DNA of 64,000 nt from Acinetobacter gandensis (GCF_001678755.1 NZ_LZDS01000028.1:62001-126000); one strand, 5' to 3'; shown: positions 10,016-18,704, numbered from the stretch's first letter. Notes: generated by a model from the sequence alone, not told the origin. Translations and numbers: made by a program.

Positions 10016-11035
10016 ATGACAACAATGAACTATAAGCCAGAATGGATCCGGGAAGATTTTATTGATTTTATTGCAGAAAAATTTGATGCAATCTGGGCAT
10101 ATAAAAAAGTAAAAGCACAGTTAGTGACGCAGCGTAAAATAGGGCAAGAATTTTACGAGCTGAGTTTTCAACCCAACCACAATTTCAATGCTCAACAGTA
10201 TATTCCAGGCCAATGCGTTCTGGTTACCGTTGTACATGCTGGCGTACGTCATCAACGTAGTTACAGTATTGTAGAAATCAATCCCCAGGGGCATGTGGTC
10301 ATTGCAGTCAAAAAGCAAGGTAAAGTTTCGAATGTATTAAGCCAACTTAGACAGGGCGACATTGTGGAATTATCACAGCCCCAAGGTGATTTTGCTTTGA
10401 CTTCATCTGCTGATAAACCTGTTTTACTACTGGCATCTGGCAGTGGCATAACTTCTATTTTTGCTTTATTAAAGCAGTTGGCTTCACAAAACCGTATTGT
10501 CGATCTTATATATTTTAGCCGTGATGATGCTTATTACAGCCAAATCAAAGCTTTAATTGAAAAAAGTAAAAATTTAAATTTTCATGCAGTTAATACATTA
10601 AAGACCCCGATGCATTTAAGCAAAGAACTACTACAGCATATGGTTCCTAACTATGTTGAGCGTGAGACTTATGCATGTGGTGCAAATGCAATGATGCAAA
10701 GTATTCAGCAAATTTATGCGGAACAGGGTTTGCTCAATCAACTAAAAACTGAATTTTTCCAACTGCAAGTTGATGAAACTGTGGAAGCGCAAGCTGTGAC
10801 CTTTAGCTTGGCGCAACAAGACTTCATGGCTACAGGCAATCTACTAGAAAGTGCAGAACGTGCGGGACTAAAACCCGCGCATGGTTGTCGTATGGGTATT
10901 TGTAATACTTGTTCGTGTACCAAACAGCAAGGTTCAGTTAAAAACTTGCTTACAGGTGAGATTGATCATGCCAACAATACCCAAATTAAACTGTGTATTT
11001 CTCAGGCAATCAGCCCAGTACGTATTCAGCTCTAA
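10016..11035 (+). CDS. Ferredoxin reductase partner of acyl-CoA desaturase
   Basis: 339-residue flavin/iron-sulfur electron-transfer protein. Order: FAD-binding barrel (about 30-130, with RSYSI near residue 82), NAD(P)-binding domain (about 135-240, LLASGSGITSIFALL), and a C-terminal plant-type 2Fe-2S ferredoxin domain with cysteines in GCRMGICNTCSC plus a distal Cys in IKLCIS. It should pass electrons from NAD(P)H to the desaturase encoded 39 bases downstream. I chose ATG 10016 over an upstream in-frame TTG at 10001 because a GCGAGG ribosome site lies 5 bases before the ATG and overlaps the would-be longer start. Confidence 0.9.
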   Translation: MTTMNYKPEWIREDFIDFIAEKFDAIWAYKKVKAQLVTQRKIGQEFYELSFQPNHNFNAQQYIPGQCVLVTVVHAGVRHQRSYSIVEINPQGHVVIAVKKQGKVSNVLSQLRQGDIVELSQPQGDFALTSSADKPVLLLASGSGITSIFALLKQLASQNRIVDLIYFSRDDAYYSQIKALIEKSKNLNFHAVNTLKTPMHLSKELLQHMVPNYVERETYACGANAMMQSIQQIYAEQGLLNQLKTEFFQLQVDETVEAQAVTFSLAQQDFMATGNLLESAERAGLKPAHGCRMGICNTCSCTKQQGSVKNLLTGEIDHANNTQIKLCISQAISPVRIQL

Positions 11036-11074
11036 ATCAACAACGAAGAATTAAAAGAAACAGGGGGAAATACC

Positions 11075-12259
11075 ATGAATCAGTCAGTGAAACATATAGA
11101 TCACAGCGTGCATCAAAACAGCAAATCACGTTATCTATCATCTGAGCAAGTGGAAGAATTTGGCGCAAAAGTCGAGCAAATCCGCCGTGACATTATGGAC
11201 AGTGTTGGTGAAAAAGACGCAGCCTATATTTATAAAATACGAAACTTTGTACGTTATAGTGAAATTGCCTCGCGCAGCATGTTGATGTTCGGGGGCTGGA
11301 TTCCGCCTGTGTGGTTATTTGGCACTGGCTTACTCGGTGTGTCTAAAATTGTAGAAAATATGGAGCTTGGCCACAATGTAATGCATGGTCAGTTTGACTG
11401 GCTAAATGACCCAAGTTTAAGTGGCGCGAATTATGACTGGGATACCATTGCGACAGGTCAAGATTGGAAATATACCCACAACTATGTACATCACACTTAT
11501 ACCAATATCGTCGGCATGGATCATGATGTTGGCTATGGGCTCGTACGTGTCAGTGAAGCGCAAAAATGGGAGCCGCGTTTTCTATTTAATATTCCACTTG
11601 CAATACAACTGATGGTGTTTTTTGAATGGTATGTCGGTATACAGCGCTTACATTTAGAAGATGTTCTGATCTACAGGACCAAAACGTGGAAGGAGGTCTG
11701 GAAAGATGCGACGGATGTACGTCAAAAAATTAAACGTCAAGTCGTGAAAGATTATGTATTTTTTCCATTGATTGCAGGGCCGAATGCGATTCCAGTGTTT
11801 GCTGGTAATGCAGTAGCGAATGTCATTCGTAGCTTGTGGGCTTCAGCAGTCATATTTAATGGTCATTTCACTGAAGACGCTGAAAATTTTGAAATGGACA
11901 ATATTGACAATGAAACTCGTGCAGAATGGTATTTACGTCAAATCCGTGGTTCAAGTAACTTTAGCGGAACGCAATGGCTACATATTTTAAGTGGTAACTT
12001 AAGCCATCAGATTGAACACCATTTATTTCCGGATATGCCTGCAAATCGTTATGCTGAAGCTGCACCTAAGATTAAAGCACTCTGCGCGGAATACGGTATC
12101 CATTATAATGAGGCAAGTTTTATGAAACAGTTCGCAAGCGTTTGGGTAAAACTCGCTAAGTGTTCGTTACCAAATGATTGGCGTTCGGAACTTAAAGAAC
12201 GTTCAACCAAGTTTCAACAGAGCCTGAAAAATCAATTATTAAATAAAATAGGTTTATAG
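11075..12259 (+). CDS. Membrane acyl-CoA desaturase
   Basis: 394-residue membrane desaturase of the linoleoyl/stearoyl-CoA type. Histidine boxes: GHNVMHG (about residue 91), HNYVHHTY (about 133) and HQIEHHLFPD (about 310), with paired hydrophobic segments between them. It is expected to place a double bond into long acyl chains using electrons from the ferredoxin reductase immediately upstream, with which it forms a two-gene operon. A strong ribosome site (CAGGGGGAAAT) precedes the ATG. Regiospecificity (commonly delta-9 in such pairs) is not proven by sequence. Confidence 0.9.
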   Translation: MNQSVKHIDHSVHQNSKSRYLSSEQVEEFGAKVEQIRRDIMDSVGEKDAAYIYKIRNFVRYSEIASRSMLMFGGWIPPVWLFGTGLLGVSKIVENMELGHNVMHGQFDWLNDPSLSGANYDWDTIATGQDWKYTHNYVHHTYTNIVGMDHDVGYGLVRVSEAQKWEPRFLFNIPLAIQLMVFFEWYVGIQRLHLEDVLIYRTKTWKEVWKDATDVRQKIKRQVVKDYVFFPLIAGPNAIPVFAGNAVANVIRSLWASAVIFNGHFTEDAENFEMDNIDNETRAEWYLRQIRGSSNFSGTQWLHILSGNLSHQIEHHLFPDMPANRYAEAAPKIKALCAEYGIHYNEASFMKQFASVWVKLAKCSLPNDWRSELKERSTKFQQSLKNQLLNKIGL

Positions 12260-12333
12260 GCATCAAAGCATGAATGTATAAATTGCATCATTCATCTAAA
12301 TTTATCTAAATAAGATAGATCTATTTTTAGTTA

Positions 12334-12367
12334 ACCCGAGTGTGTTGTACATACTCGGTATTTTTAT
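12334..12367 (+). terminator. Rho-independent terminator after desaturase operon
   Basis: CCGAGT pairs with ACTCGG across a loop of about 11 bases, followed by TATTTTTAT. Confidence 0.7.
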
Positions 12368-12400
12368 TACTTATGTATCTGATGAAGAATAGCGTAAGAG

Positions 12401-13240
12401 CTATTCTTTTGAATCTTCAATTTCAACATAGTTTTGAATTCCACAAGCCTGAACAAATTCAGCATCATGCGAAACCAAAATGACAGCACCTGAATAGTTT
12501 TTGATAGCATTCGCCAATAGGTCTCTAGATTCAATATCTAAATGATTTTCTGGTTCATCTAAAAGCAATAACTCAATATTTACGGGATAAAAACTTAAAC
12601 CCAGTAAAGCTACTTTTAATCGCTCACCACCGCTTAAACATTGGATTGGAAGTTCTGATTTATCTCCCCGAATTCTGAGTTGACCGAGCTGATTTCGCCA
12701 TTCTGTTGAAGAAATTTTAGGATTGAACTTTGCCAAATTGTCTAAAACACTCAATTCGGACTTTAGCTGACTAAAATTTTGATCTAAAAAAAGTGTGCTG
12801 ACACATAAATAAATATCTGAATTCAATTGTGCATTATATTGATTTAAAAAACTTAAAAATCTTGATTTACCAATTCCATTGCTGCCTCGTAAATGGATTT
12901 TTTCACCCGACATCAGTCCAAAATGAATAGGCTTATGTTTGGTTTGTGGCAGCTTGAAATTATTTACTCTTAAAATTTCACCTGATTTACTTGCATGATG
13001 ATTTAAGTAAAATTGCTGATTTTTGAACTGCTCGAGCTGCTTTTGAGTGTTTAAAATTCGCGATTTCTTTTCCTCTAGTTGCTTTTTTTGCTGAGTTTGA
13101 ATGGTAGATAAGCTTTGGCCTGCCTGCTCTTTTTTAAAGTCGAGTAGCACTTTAGCTTGAGATTTTGAGCAACGAAGTTGTTGTCCTTGTTGCACTCTTT
13201 TTTGTGTTTTAACTTTTATTTCATGCTGTTGTCTTTTCAA
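12401..13240 (-). pseudogene. ABC-F family ATPase, C-terminal half (split by in-frame stop)
   Basis: 279 codons encoding the interdomain coiled-coil linker and second nucleotide-binding domain of an ABC-F protein: Walker A GSNGIGKS, signature CLSGGERLK, Walker B LLLLDEPENHLD and switch His in LVSHDAE. ABC-F proteins are duplicated ATPases without membrane domains that act on the ribosome. This half is in the same reading frame as the upstream half at 13262-13993 and is separated from it only by one TAA and seven sense codons; the only nearby initiation codon is a TTG at 13240 with no good ribosome site. It is therefore probably not expressed unless the stop is read through or translation restarts. 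Confidence 0.8.
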
Positions 13241-13261
13241 TTGTTTTAAATCAAGCTTTTG

Positions 13262-13993
13262 TTATAGAACATGGCGTTCAAGAGCCGAATTTTGTAGGTT
13301 AAGTTGTTGAGTATAATCAGTATAGCTGCCACAAAAGCTTGACATACCATGCTCATTGAGCGCGTAAATATGAGCTGCATGTTGTAGCAATGCTCTGTCA
13401 TGAGTAACGATTAATGCACCTGAAGAATGTGCTTTTAAACAATCAATTAACCATAGACGTGATGCATAATCTAGATGATTACTGGGCTCATCAAGGAGTA
13501 AATAGTGATCAGTTTTCACAAAAAGGGCACACAGCGCTAATTTGGTCTTTTGACCTTCACTTAGGCATGAAATTGGGTAATCTAATTGTGTCGGAAGATT
13601 TGCTTTTAATAACTGTTGTTGCCACAGTAGCGGTAAATGCCATTGATGTTCAGTCATTTCAAAATCTTCAAAACGACCGATACCAGATTCAATACGCTGA
13701 AAAGCTTGGTATAACGGGTCTACACCTAATGCATTTGCAATGGTATCGGCTTGAAGCCTTGAAAATTGAGATAGATAAGCATGCGGCATTTGCCATGAAA
13801 CTTCTCCTTCATAGGGAATATCATGGACACTTTGAAAATGTAAAATTTGTAGAATTAAAGATTTACCTAAACCATTGCGCCCAATACAAGCGGATAACTG
13901 TTGTTTAGCTAGATTCAATTGAAGATTTTTGAATAATGTTTTTGATGAAAACTCTAAACTGAGCTTACTCACAATACATGTGGATTGAGTCAT
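13262..13993 (-). pseudogene. ABC-F family ATPase, N-terminal half (truncated by in-frame stop)
   Basis: 243 codons encoding the first nucleotide-binding domain: Walker A GRNGLGKS, signature CLSEGQKTK, Walker B YLLLDEPSNHLD and switch His in IVTHDRA. Typical ABC-F proteins of this size class are about 530 residues; here translation stops at TAA 13264-13262, directly after LERHVL, and the frame continues as QKLDLKQLKRQ in the following ORF. The TAA could come from a single C-to-T change of a CAA (Gln) codon. ATG 13993 (AAGG ribosome site) is preferred over the upstream TTG at 14014. The product would be a single-domain fragment lacking the linker that gives ABC-F proteins their function. Confidence 0.8.
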
Positions 13994-14320
13994 ACGTGCA
14001 CCTTGCGATAGCAAAAGTGTGCAAAAACAATAACTAATTTTTATAAAAAATAAGAAAATAACTCAAAATATTCAACGTGTGATGAAGCTATTCGTCATGT
14101 GTTTGCACATCATAAAAATGGAAAAATTAATGATGAGAAAAACAGGACTTACTTCATTGGCAGATACTCGAATGGGACAGAAAGGGAAAGTCATAATTTG
14201 ACTGACACATTTTCAAATTTTAGCGAAAGTTGTTTTTTTAATCAATTTTTTTCAAATTGAATAGAGTGTTTTAAAGCTGTAAATATTGGAGATTGAATGT
14301 AAATATTTTTTAAAAAGCTA

Positions 14321-14349
14321 TTGTCAAAGTAATGAATACAGCGTATTTT
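14321..14349 (+). promoter_or_regulatory. Predicted sigma70 promoter of the DAHP synthase leader
   Basis: TTGTCA at 14321-14326 and TATTTT at 14344-14349 are separated by exactly 17 bases. The predicted transcription start (about 14356) lies 30 bases before the first leader-peptide ATG. Confidence 0.55.
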
Positions 14350-14386
14350 AAATTACAGACAAGCAACTTTTTTTGATGAAATCAAA

Positions 14387-14443
14387 ATGATTAAGCAGCC
14401 AGTTTCTTCTAACGCATCGTATTATTTTTGGCAATTTAGATAA
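14387..14443 (+). CDS. Aromatic leader peptide 1 (attenuator)
   Basis: An 18-codon ORF encoding MIKQPVSSNASYYFWQFR. It ends in a run of aromatic codons (TAT TAT TTT TGG CAA TTT at 14420-14437) and lies directly upstream of a terminator and of a DAHP synthase gene, the committed step to Phe, Tyr and Trp. This is the classical design of a transcription-attenuation leader peptide: scarcity of charged aromatic tRNAs stalls the ribosome on the YYFW codons. The codons overlap the first arm of a series of competing hairpins (14430-14521). Its ribosome site is weak and partly enclosed in a TTTTGAT/ATCAAAA hairpin just upstream. Confidence 0.75.
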   Translation: MIKQPVSSNASYYFWQFR

Positions 14444-14521
14444 TTGCCTGAATGCATTCGGGCAAAGAAATGGTTGCCCACCAAGTTTATACCTGATCGG
14501 CAACCCTGGTCAGGTTTTTTT
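14430..14521 (+). terminator. Transcription attenuator with competing hairpins and terminator
   Basis: Successive mutually exclusive pairings can be traced: GGCAATT (14430) with AATTGCC (14442); GCCTGAAT (14446) with ATTCGGGC (14456); GGGCAA (14460) with TTGCCC (14474); GGTTGCC (14472) with GGCAACC (14499); and the terminator stem ACCTGA (14491) with TCAGGT (14510) followed by seven T. With the ribosome stalled on the aromatic codons the first arm is masked, so 2 pairs with 3 and 4 with 5, breaking the terminator. With the ribosome at the leader stop, 2 is masked, 3 pairs with 4 and the terminator forms. Confidence 0.75.
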
Positions 14522-14557
14522 ATGCCTTGATTTTTATATATTTTTTGGAGAATTCAC

Positions 14558-14662
14558 ATGTACACATTAAACGTTTCATATTTTAGCAACTCTTATTGGT
14601 TTTACTTTAGTCAGTCTATGTCTAATGCCTTGCAATCCCTAAGTCCCACAACGCTCAGATAA
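14558..14662 (+). CDS. Aromatic-rich leader peptide 2, downstream of the attenuator
   Basis: A 34-codon ORF with a good ribosome site (TTGGAG, 7 bases before ATG). It contains the aromatic block SYFSNSYWFYFSQS, eight aromatic codons in total (TAT, TTT, TAT, TGG, TTT, TAC, TTT plus an early TAC), and ends 41 bases before the DAHP synthase ATG. A perfect hairpin (GGACTGT 14669, ACAGTCC 14683) sits between its stop and the ribosome site of the enzyme gene, and AGTCC at 14642-14646 inside the ORF can alternatively pair with GGACT of that hairpin. This suggests a second, possibly translational, layer of aromatic sensing. Function is inferred from composition and position. Confidence 0.6.
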   Translation: MYTLNVSYFSNSYWFYFSQSMSNALQSLSPTTLR

Positions 14663-14668
14663 AAGATC

Positions 14669-14689
14669 GGACTGTCATAGAAACAGTCC
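14669..14689 (+). promoter_or_regulatory. Hairpin directly before the DAHP synthase ribosome site
   Basis: GGACTGT and ACAGTCC form a 7-bp stem ending immediately before AAAGGA (14690-14695), the ribosome site of the gene at 14704. Confidence 0.5.
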
Positions 14690-14703
14690 AAAGGAAATAA
14701 TCA

Positions 14704-15774
14704 ATGAATGCTTTAAATACTGCTTTACAACAAACTCAAGCGACTACAACTTCGTCAACAGAAACGATTTTAAGTTTGCCGCATCAGCTGAAAAAACAAC
14801 TCCCATTATCAGCGAACTTAGCAGCACAGATTGAACAACATAGAACAACCATAGAAAATATATTAAATGGCGTTGATCCGCGTCTCATGGTTATCACTGG
14901 GCCATGCTCAATACACGATCCTATCGCAGCACTAGAATATGCTGAAAAATTAATTGAACTCCAAGCACAAGTTTCTGACCAGATTTTCCTCGTAATGCGT
15001 ACATATATTGAAAAACCTCGTACCACTGTAGGCTGGAAAGGTTATATGTATGACCCAACTTTAGATGGCTCATCGAATATGCAACTTGGTTTAGAAAAGT
15101 CACGTGAGCTTTACCTACAAATTATAGAAAAAGGCTTGCCGATTGCTTCTGAAATTTTAAGTCCTATGGCGACAGCATACTTCAATGATTTGTTAGCATG
15201 GGGTGCAATTGGAGCTCGTACGAGTGAATCACAAATTCACCGTGAAATTTCAAGTCATATGCCGTATAGCATTGGCTTCAAAAATGGTACAGATGGCTCA
15301 ATCCAAATTGCACTCGACGCGATTCAATCGGCGTCAAATTCGCATCAATTCATGGGGATGAGCCAAAGTGGTTTACCATGTGTATTAAACTCTGTGGGTA
15401 ATCCTAAAGCACATTTAATTCTACGTGGTTCAAACTCTGGCCCAAATTACCAATTGGCTGAAATCGAGAAAATTCGAGAAAAAGCCAAAGGCGAATTACC
15501 TGCATTGGTAATTGACTGTAGTCATGGTAATAGTCATAAAGATCCTTTGAAACAACCCGAAGTATTACGCACAATCGTTGCTCAAAGAGTAAAAACACAT
15601 GTTCGTGGTGTAATGCTGGAAAGCCATTTGGTGGACGGAAATCAGAAAATTTCATGTGATATGACTTATGGACAGTCTGTAACTGATGGATGTTTAGGTT
15701 GGGATAAAACAACCACTCTAATTCAGCAAATTGCCAATGATTTACGTACTGTGAGCTTAAAGCGTAGTGCCTAA
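14704..15774 (+). CDS. 3-deoxy-7-phosphoheptulonate (DAHP) synthase, class I AroFGH type
   Basis: 356-residue first enzyme of the shikimate pathway, condensing phosphoenolpyruvate and erythrose 4-phosphate. Family blocks are clear: GPCSIHDP (about residues 66-73), MRTYIEKPRTTVGWKGY, GARTSESQIHRE, SPYSIG-equivalent MPYSIGFKNGTDG, LRGSNSGPNY, and the metal-binding IDCSHGNSHKDP. Length matches AroF/AroG/AroH isozymes; which amino acid inhibits it cannot be read with confidence. Expression is very likely controlled by the aromatic leader peptides and attenuator upstream. Ribosome site AAAGGA lies 8 bases before the ATG. Confidence 0.93.
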   Translation: MNALNTALQQTQATTTSSTETILSLPHQLKKQLPLSANLAAQIEQHRTTIENILNGVDPRLMVITGPCSIHDPIAALEYAEKLIELQAQVSDQIFLVMRTYIEKPRTTVGWKGYMYDPTLDGSSNMQLGLEKSRELYLQIIEKGLPIASEILSPMATAYFNDLLAWGAIGARTSESQIHREISSHMPYSIGFKNGTDGSIQIALDAIQSASNSHQFMGMSQSGLPCVLNSVGNPKAHLILRGSNSGPNYQLAEIEKIREKAKGELPALVIDCSHGNSHKDPLKQPEVLRTIVAQRVKTHVRGVMLESHLVDGNQKISCDMTYGQSVTDGCLGWDKTTTLIQQIANDLRTVSLKRSA

Positions 15775-15801
15775 AGCTTTTAAAAGTGAATTATGAATTT
15801 A

Positions 15802-15829
15802 TGCCCCAAAAACATGTGTACTTGGGGCA
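15802..15829 (+). terminator. Probable terminator hairpin after DAHP synthase
   Basis: TGCCCCAA and TTGGGGCA form a perfect 8-bp stem with a 12-base loop. The following tract (ATATTTC) is only weakly T-rich. Confidence 0.55.
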
Positions 15830-16051
15830 ATATTTCAAATACGCATTGTACCCACGTTAATTTTAAGCAATGTAATAATAAGAACCAAAAAGTGTGATAA
15901 ATATCTCATTAGGAAATAATTAAATTATTTAATTCAATGATTTAAGTTTGTATATTTTGTTTTTCTTATGCACAATAAACTGTGATTAAATTCAAAACAA
16001 ATAATAATTCAGTTTTGAAGTTGAAGCATTAACTATGCGTTGGGGAGAAAT

Positions 16052-17239
16052 ATGTATACCGCTGAACTGCTTGAAGAAGCACGTCGTTTTATGTTCCATA
16101 TGTTAACTAAAGTTGTTGAATATGGTGGCTCAGATTTATTTATTACAGCGGATTTTCCACCAAGTATTAAGCATCAAGGTTTAATGAAACCCTTTGGACA
16201 ACAAGAATTAAATGCTGAAAAAACCAAGCTATTTGCTTATAGCTTAATGAATGAAAAGCAACGTAAAGAGTTCGAGACTGAGCTTGAATGCAACTTTGCA
16301 ATTAGTGTTCCGAATGTTTCACGTTTTCGGGTCAATGTATTTCAACAACAGCTTCACGTTGGGATGGTCATCCGTACCATTACTGCTGAAATTCCAAATT
16401 TTGAAAAGTTACAATTACCTGCTTCTTTAAAGCATGTCATTATGGAAAAACGTGGGCTTGTTTTAGTAGTTGGTGGAACTGGCTCAGGTAAATCAACCTC
16501 ATTAGCAGCTATGATTGATTACCGAAATGAAAATTCAGCGGGTCATATTATCACGGTTGAAGATCCCGTTGAATACGTACATAAACATAAAAAGTCGATG
16601 ATTACTCACCGTGAGGTTGGCGTGGATTGCCATTCTTGGCATAACGCACTGAAAAATACCTTACGTCAGGCTCCAGATGTTATTTTAATTGGTGAAATTC
16701 GTGATACCGAGACCATGGAACATGCGATTGCTTTTGCCGAAACCGGTCATCTTTGTTTAGGTACGTTACACTCAAACAATGCCAATCAAACTCTGGATCG
16801 TATAATTAACTTTTTCCCAGAAGAGCGTCGAAATCAATTGTTGATGGACTTGTCTTGTAACATGAAAGCGATTATTTCACAGCGTTTAATTCGGACTGAA
16901 GATGGTAAAGGACGACGCGCTGCAGTTGAAATTATGCTGAATACGCCATTGGTGTCCGATCTCATTTTAAAAGGTGATTTTCATGAGTTAAAGCCAATTA
17001 TGGCGAAGTCACGTGAACTGGGAATGCAAACATTTGACCAAGCTTTGTTTGACTTATATAACGATGGTGCAATTTCCTATGAAGAAGCATTACGAAATGC
17101 AGATTCGACCAACGAACTTCGTTTACAGATTAAATTGAAGAGTACACGTGCGACTAGTTCTGCCAATGCAGCTCAGGGATTTAGTATGGTGGAAGAGAAA
17201 AAAGAAGAAGCAGAAGCGAGTGAAAATACAGAAGCTTAA
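16052..17239 (+). CDS. pilU: PilT/PilU-family twitching motility ATPase, PilU
   Basis: 395-residue type IV pilus retraction ATPase. Walker A GGTGSGKST (about residue 139), Asp box ITVEDPVEYVHKHKK, Walker B VILIGEIRDTETM and His box GTLHSNNA are all present. The N-terminal GGSDLFITADFPPSIK and the acidic C-terminal tail (EEKKEEAEAS) fit PilU rather than PilT. PilU is an accessory motor that acts with PilT in pilus retraction, hence twitching and DNA uptake. pilT is often the neighbour but is not in this window. ATG 16052 is preferred to the in-frame TTG at 16040, which lies inside the ribosome site GGGGAG. Confidence 0.88.
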   Translation: MYTAELLEEARRFMFHMLTKVVEYGGSDLFITADFPPSIKHQGLMKPFGQQELNAEKTKLFAYSLMNEKQRKEFETELECNFAISVPNVSRFRVNVFQQQLHVGMVIRTITAEIPNFEKLQLPASLKHVIMEKRGLVLVVGGTGSGKSTSLAAMIDYRNENSAGHIITVEDPVEYVHKHKKSMITHREVGVDCHSWHNALKNTLRQAPDVILIGEIRDTETMEHAIAFAETGHLCLGTLHSNNANQTLDRIINFFPEERRNQLLMDLSCNMKAIISQRLIRTEDGKGRRAAVEIMLNTPLVSDLILKGDFHELKPIMAKSRELGMQTFDQALFDLYNDGAISYEEALRNADSTNELRLQIKLKSTRATSSANAAQGFSMVEEKKEEAEASENTEA

Positions 17240-17246
17240 TCTGAAC

Positions 17247-17277
17247 AAAAAAAGACCTAAATTTTTAGGTCTTTTTT
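17247..17277 (+). terminator. Rho-independent terminator after pilU, probably bidirectional
   Basis: AAAAGACCTAAA pairs with TTTAGGTCTTTT, flanked by A and T tracts. It also lies just beyond the stop of the convergent MFS gene. Confidence 0.85.
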
Positions 17278-17296
17278 ATTCTATGGAATATGCGGT

Positions 17297-18478
17297 CTAT
17301 GCAGTAGCCGCTTTTTTAACAATCACCAAACGGTAATAAACCAAGCTCACAAGAATGAGAAGGGCACAAATGATGTACGCCAAGCTATAACCCGCATCAC
17401 TAATCACCATGCCGAGTGCCAATGAACCAATCGCGATACCTAAATCGTAACAAGTGAAATATGTCGATGTTGCATGACCAATACGGTGTTTTGGTGAACG
17501 TTGAATAGATATTGTTTGTAAACATGGTTGGGCTGAACCAAAACCCATACCAATTAATACGGCAGCAAACATAAAGCCAGTGAGGCTTTCGATCTGACTC
17601 AGTACAAATAAGCCAGCAGCAAATAATAACAATGCGGGATAAATGACATAACTCGGGCCTTTACGGTCATAAATTTTACCAGTAAAGGGACGTAAGCTCA
17701 TCATTGCTATGGCAAATACAGCAAAGAACAGCCCAGCATAGCTCAATAAGTGTTTCGATTCTGCAAATGTTGATATAAATGACATAATGCTGGCATAACA
17801 GAAAGACACCATCATTGCCATCAATGCAATAGGCAAGGCTTTAAATTCAATAAAATCATTTATGCTGAGCTTTTTCTTTTCTACTGAAGCAGTTGACAGA
17901 GGTTTATTGGCAAGTGGAATAAAGAAACAGAAGATATAGCCCAACACTACACAAGCCGTCAAAATAGCCGATACAGCAGCAAATGAAATATGTTGGATTA
18001 AACTCAAGCCGATTAATGGTCCAAGCACAATCCCTAAATTAATTGAGACCAAGAAATACCCCATACCTTCACCTTTACGTTTGGCTGGAATAAAGTCATT
18101 TACAATAGGGATCGTTACCGTAGTTAAAATACTGAACCAAATTCCGTGTAGGAAGCGAATCACCATGAGAAAATTCATGTTGTCAGCAAATAAATAAGCA
18201 AAACAGAATAAACAAAACATAGTTTCAGACACATAAAGCGTTTTTTTCGCGCCAAATTTTTCGATAATTAAGGCACTAAATGGTCTGATCGCAATTGCTG
18301 ATGCCATAAATAGAGTCATTGCAAGGCCAGCTTGTGACAAGCTACCACCTAAATCATTAACAATATAAATCGGTAGAATAGTGGTTTGTGCAAAATAAAA
18401 GATGAATAGAAACAAGTTGTTTGCTAAACATAATAGAAATGATTTATTCCATAATGCTTCAGCATTGAAATCAGTCAT
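17297..18478 (-). CDS. MFS transporter
   Basis: 393 residues with about 12 hydrophobic membrane segments, a central cytoplasmic loop after the sixth (NKPLSTASVEKKK) and the loop 2-3 type motif FGAKKTLYVSE. The family moves small molecules with the proton gradient, most often as efflux in this subfamily; no substrate can be named. No regulator gene is adjacent. The ATG at 18478 opens a full-length family-sized protein. Confidence 0.85.
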   Translation of the reverse strand: MTDFNAEALWNKSFLLCLANNLFLFIFYFAQTTILPIYIVNDLGGSLSQAGLAMTLFMASAIAIRPFSALIIEKFGAKKTLYVSETMFCLFCFAYLFADNMNFLMVIRFLHGIWFSILTTVTIPIVNDFIPAKRKGEGMGYFLVSINLGIVLGPLIGLSLIQHISFAAVSAILTACVVLGYIFCFFIPLANKPLSTASVEKKKLSINDFIEFKALPIALMAMMVSFCYASIMSFISTFAESKHLLSYAGLFFAVFAIAMMSLRPFTGKIYDRKGPSYVIYPALLLFAAGLFVLSQIESLTGFMFAAVLIGMGFGSAQPCLQTISIQRSPKHRIGHATSTYFTCYDLGIAIGSLALGMVISDAGYSLAYIICALLILVSLVYYRLVIVKKAATA

Positions 18479-18704
18479 GGGGCACCAGCGTATAGATACT
18501 TTAGACCTTATCTGTGCTTATGATTATAGGGATGCTAAGAGGTAGCTTATTTTTGAATTACACAAATGAAGGTGGGGTGAATATAATTTAACCATTATAT
18601 ATGAAAAGTCAACTAATGTAATAATTAGTTATCATATTTTATTTATATGATGAATAAAAAATAAAAAAATATCAAAATATGATTATCTGAAATTATTTTA
18701 ATAA

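Noticed and set aside
13414..13908. Open frame of 164 codons on the plus strand
   Set aside because: It lies fully antisense to the first ABC-F ATPase domain, whose conserved motifs are on the minus strand; the plus-strand translation has no recognisable features.
14376..14390. Four-codon ORF ATG AAA TCA AAA TGA overlapping the first leader start
   Set aside because: It overlaps the leader ATG as ATGA, but is too short and lacks a ribosome site; probably chance within the TTTTGAT/ATCAAAA dyad.
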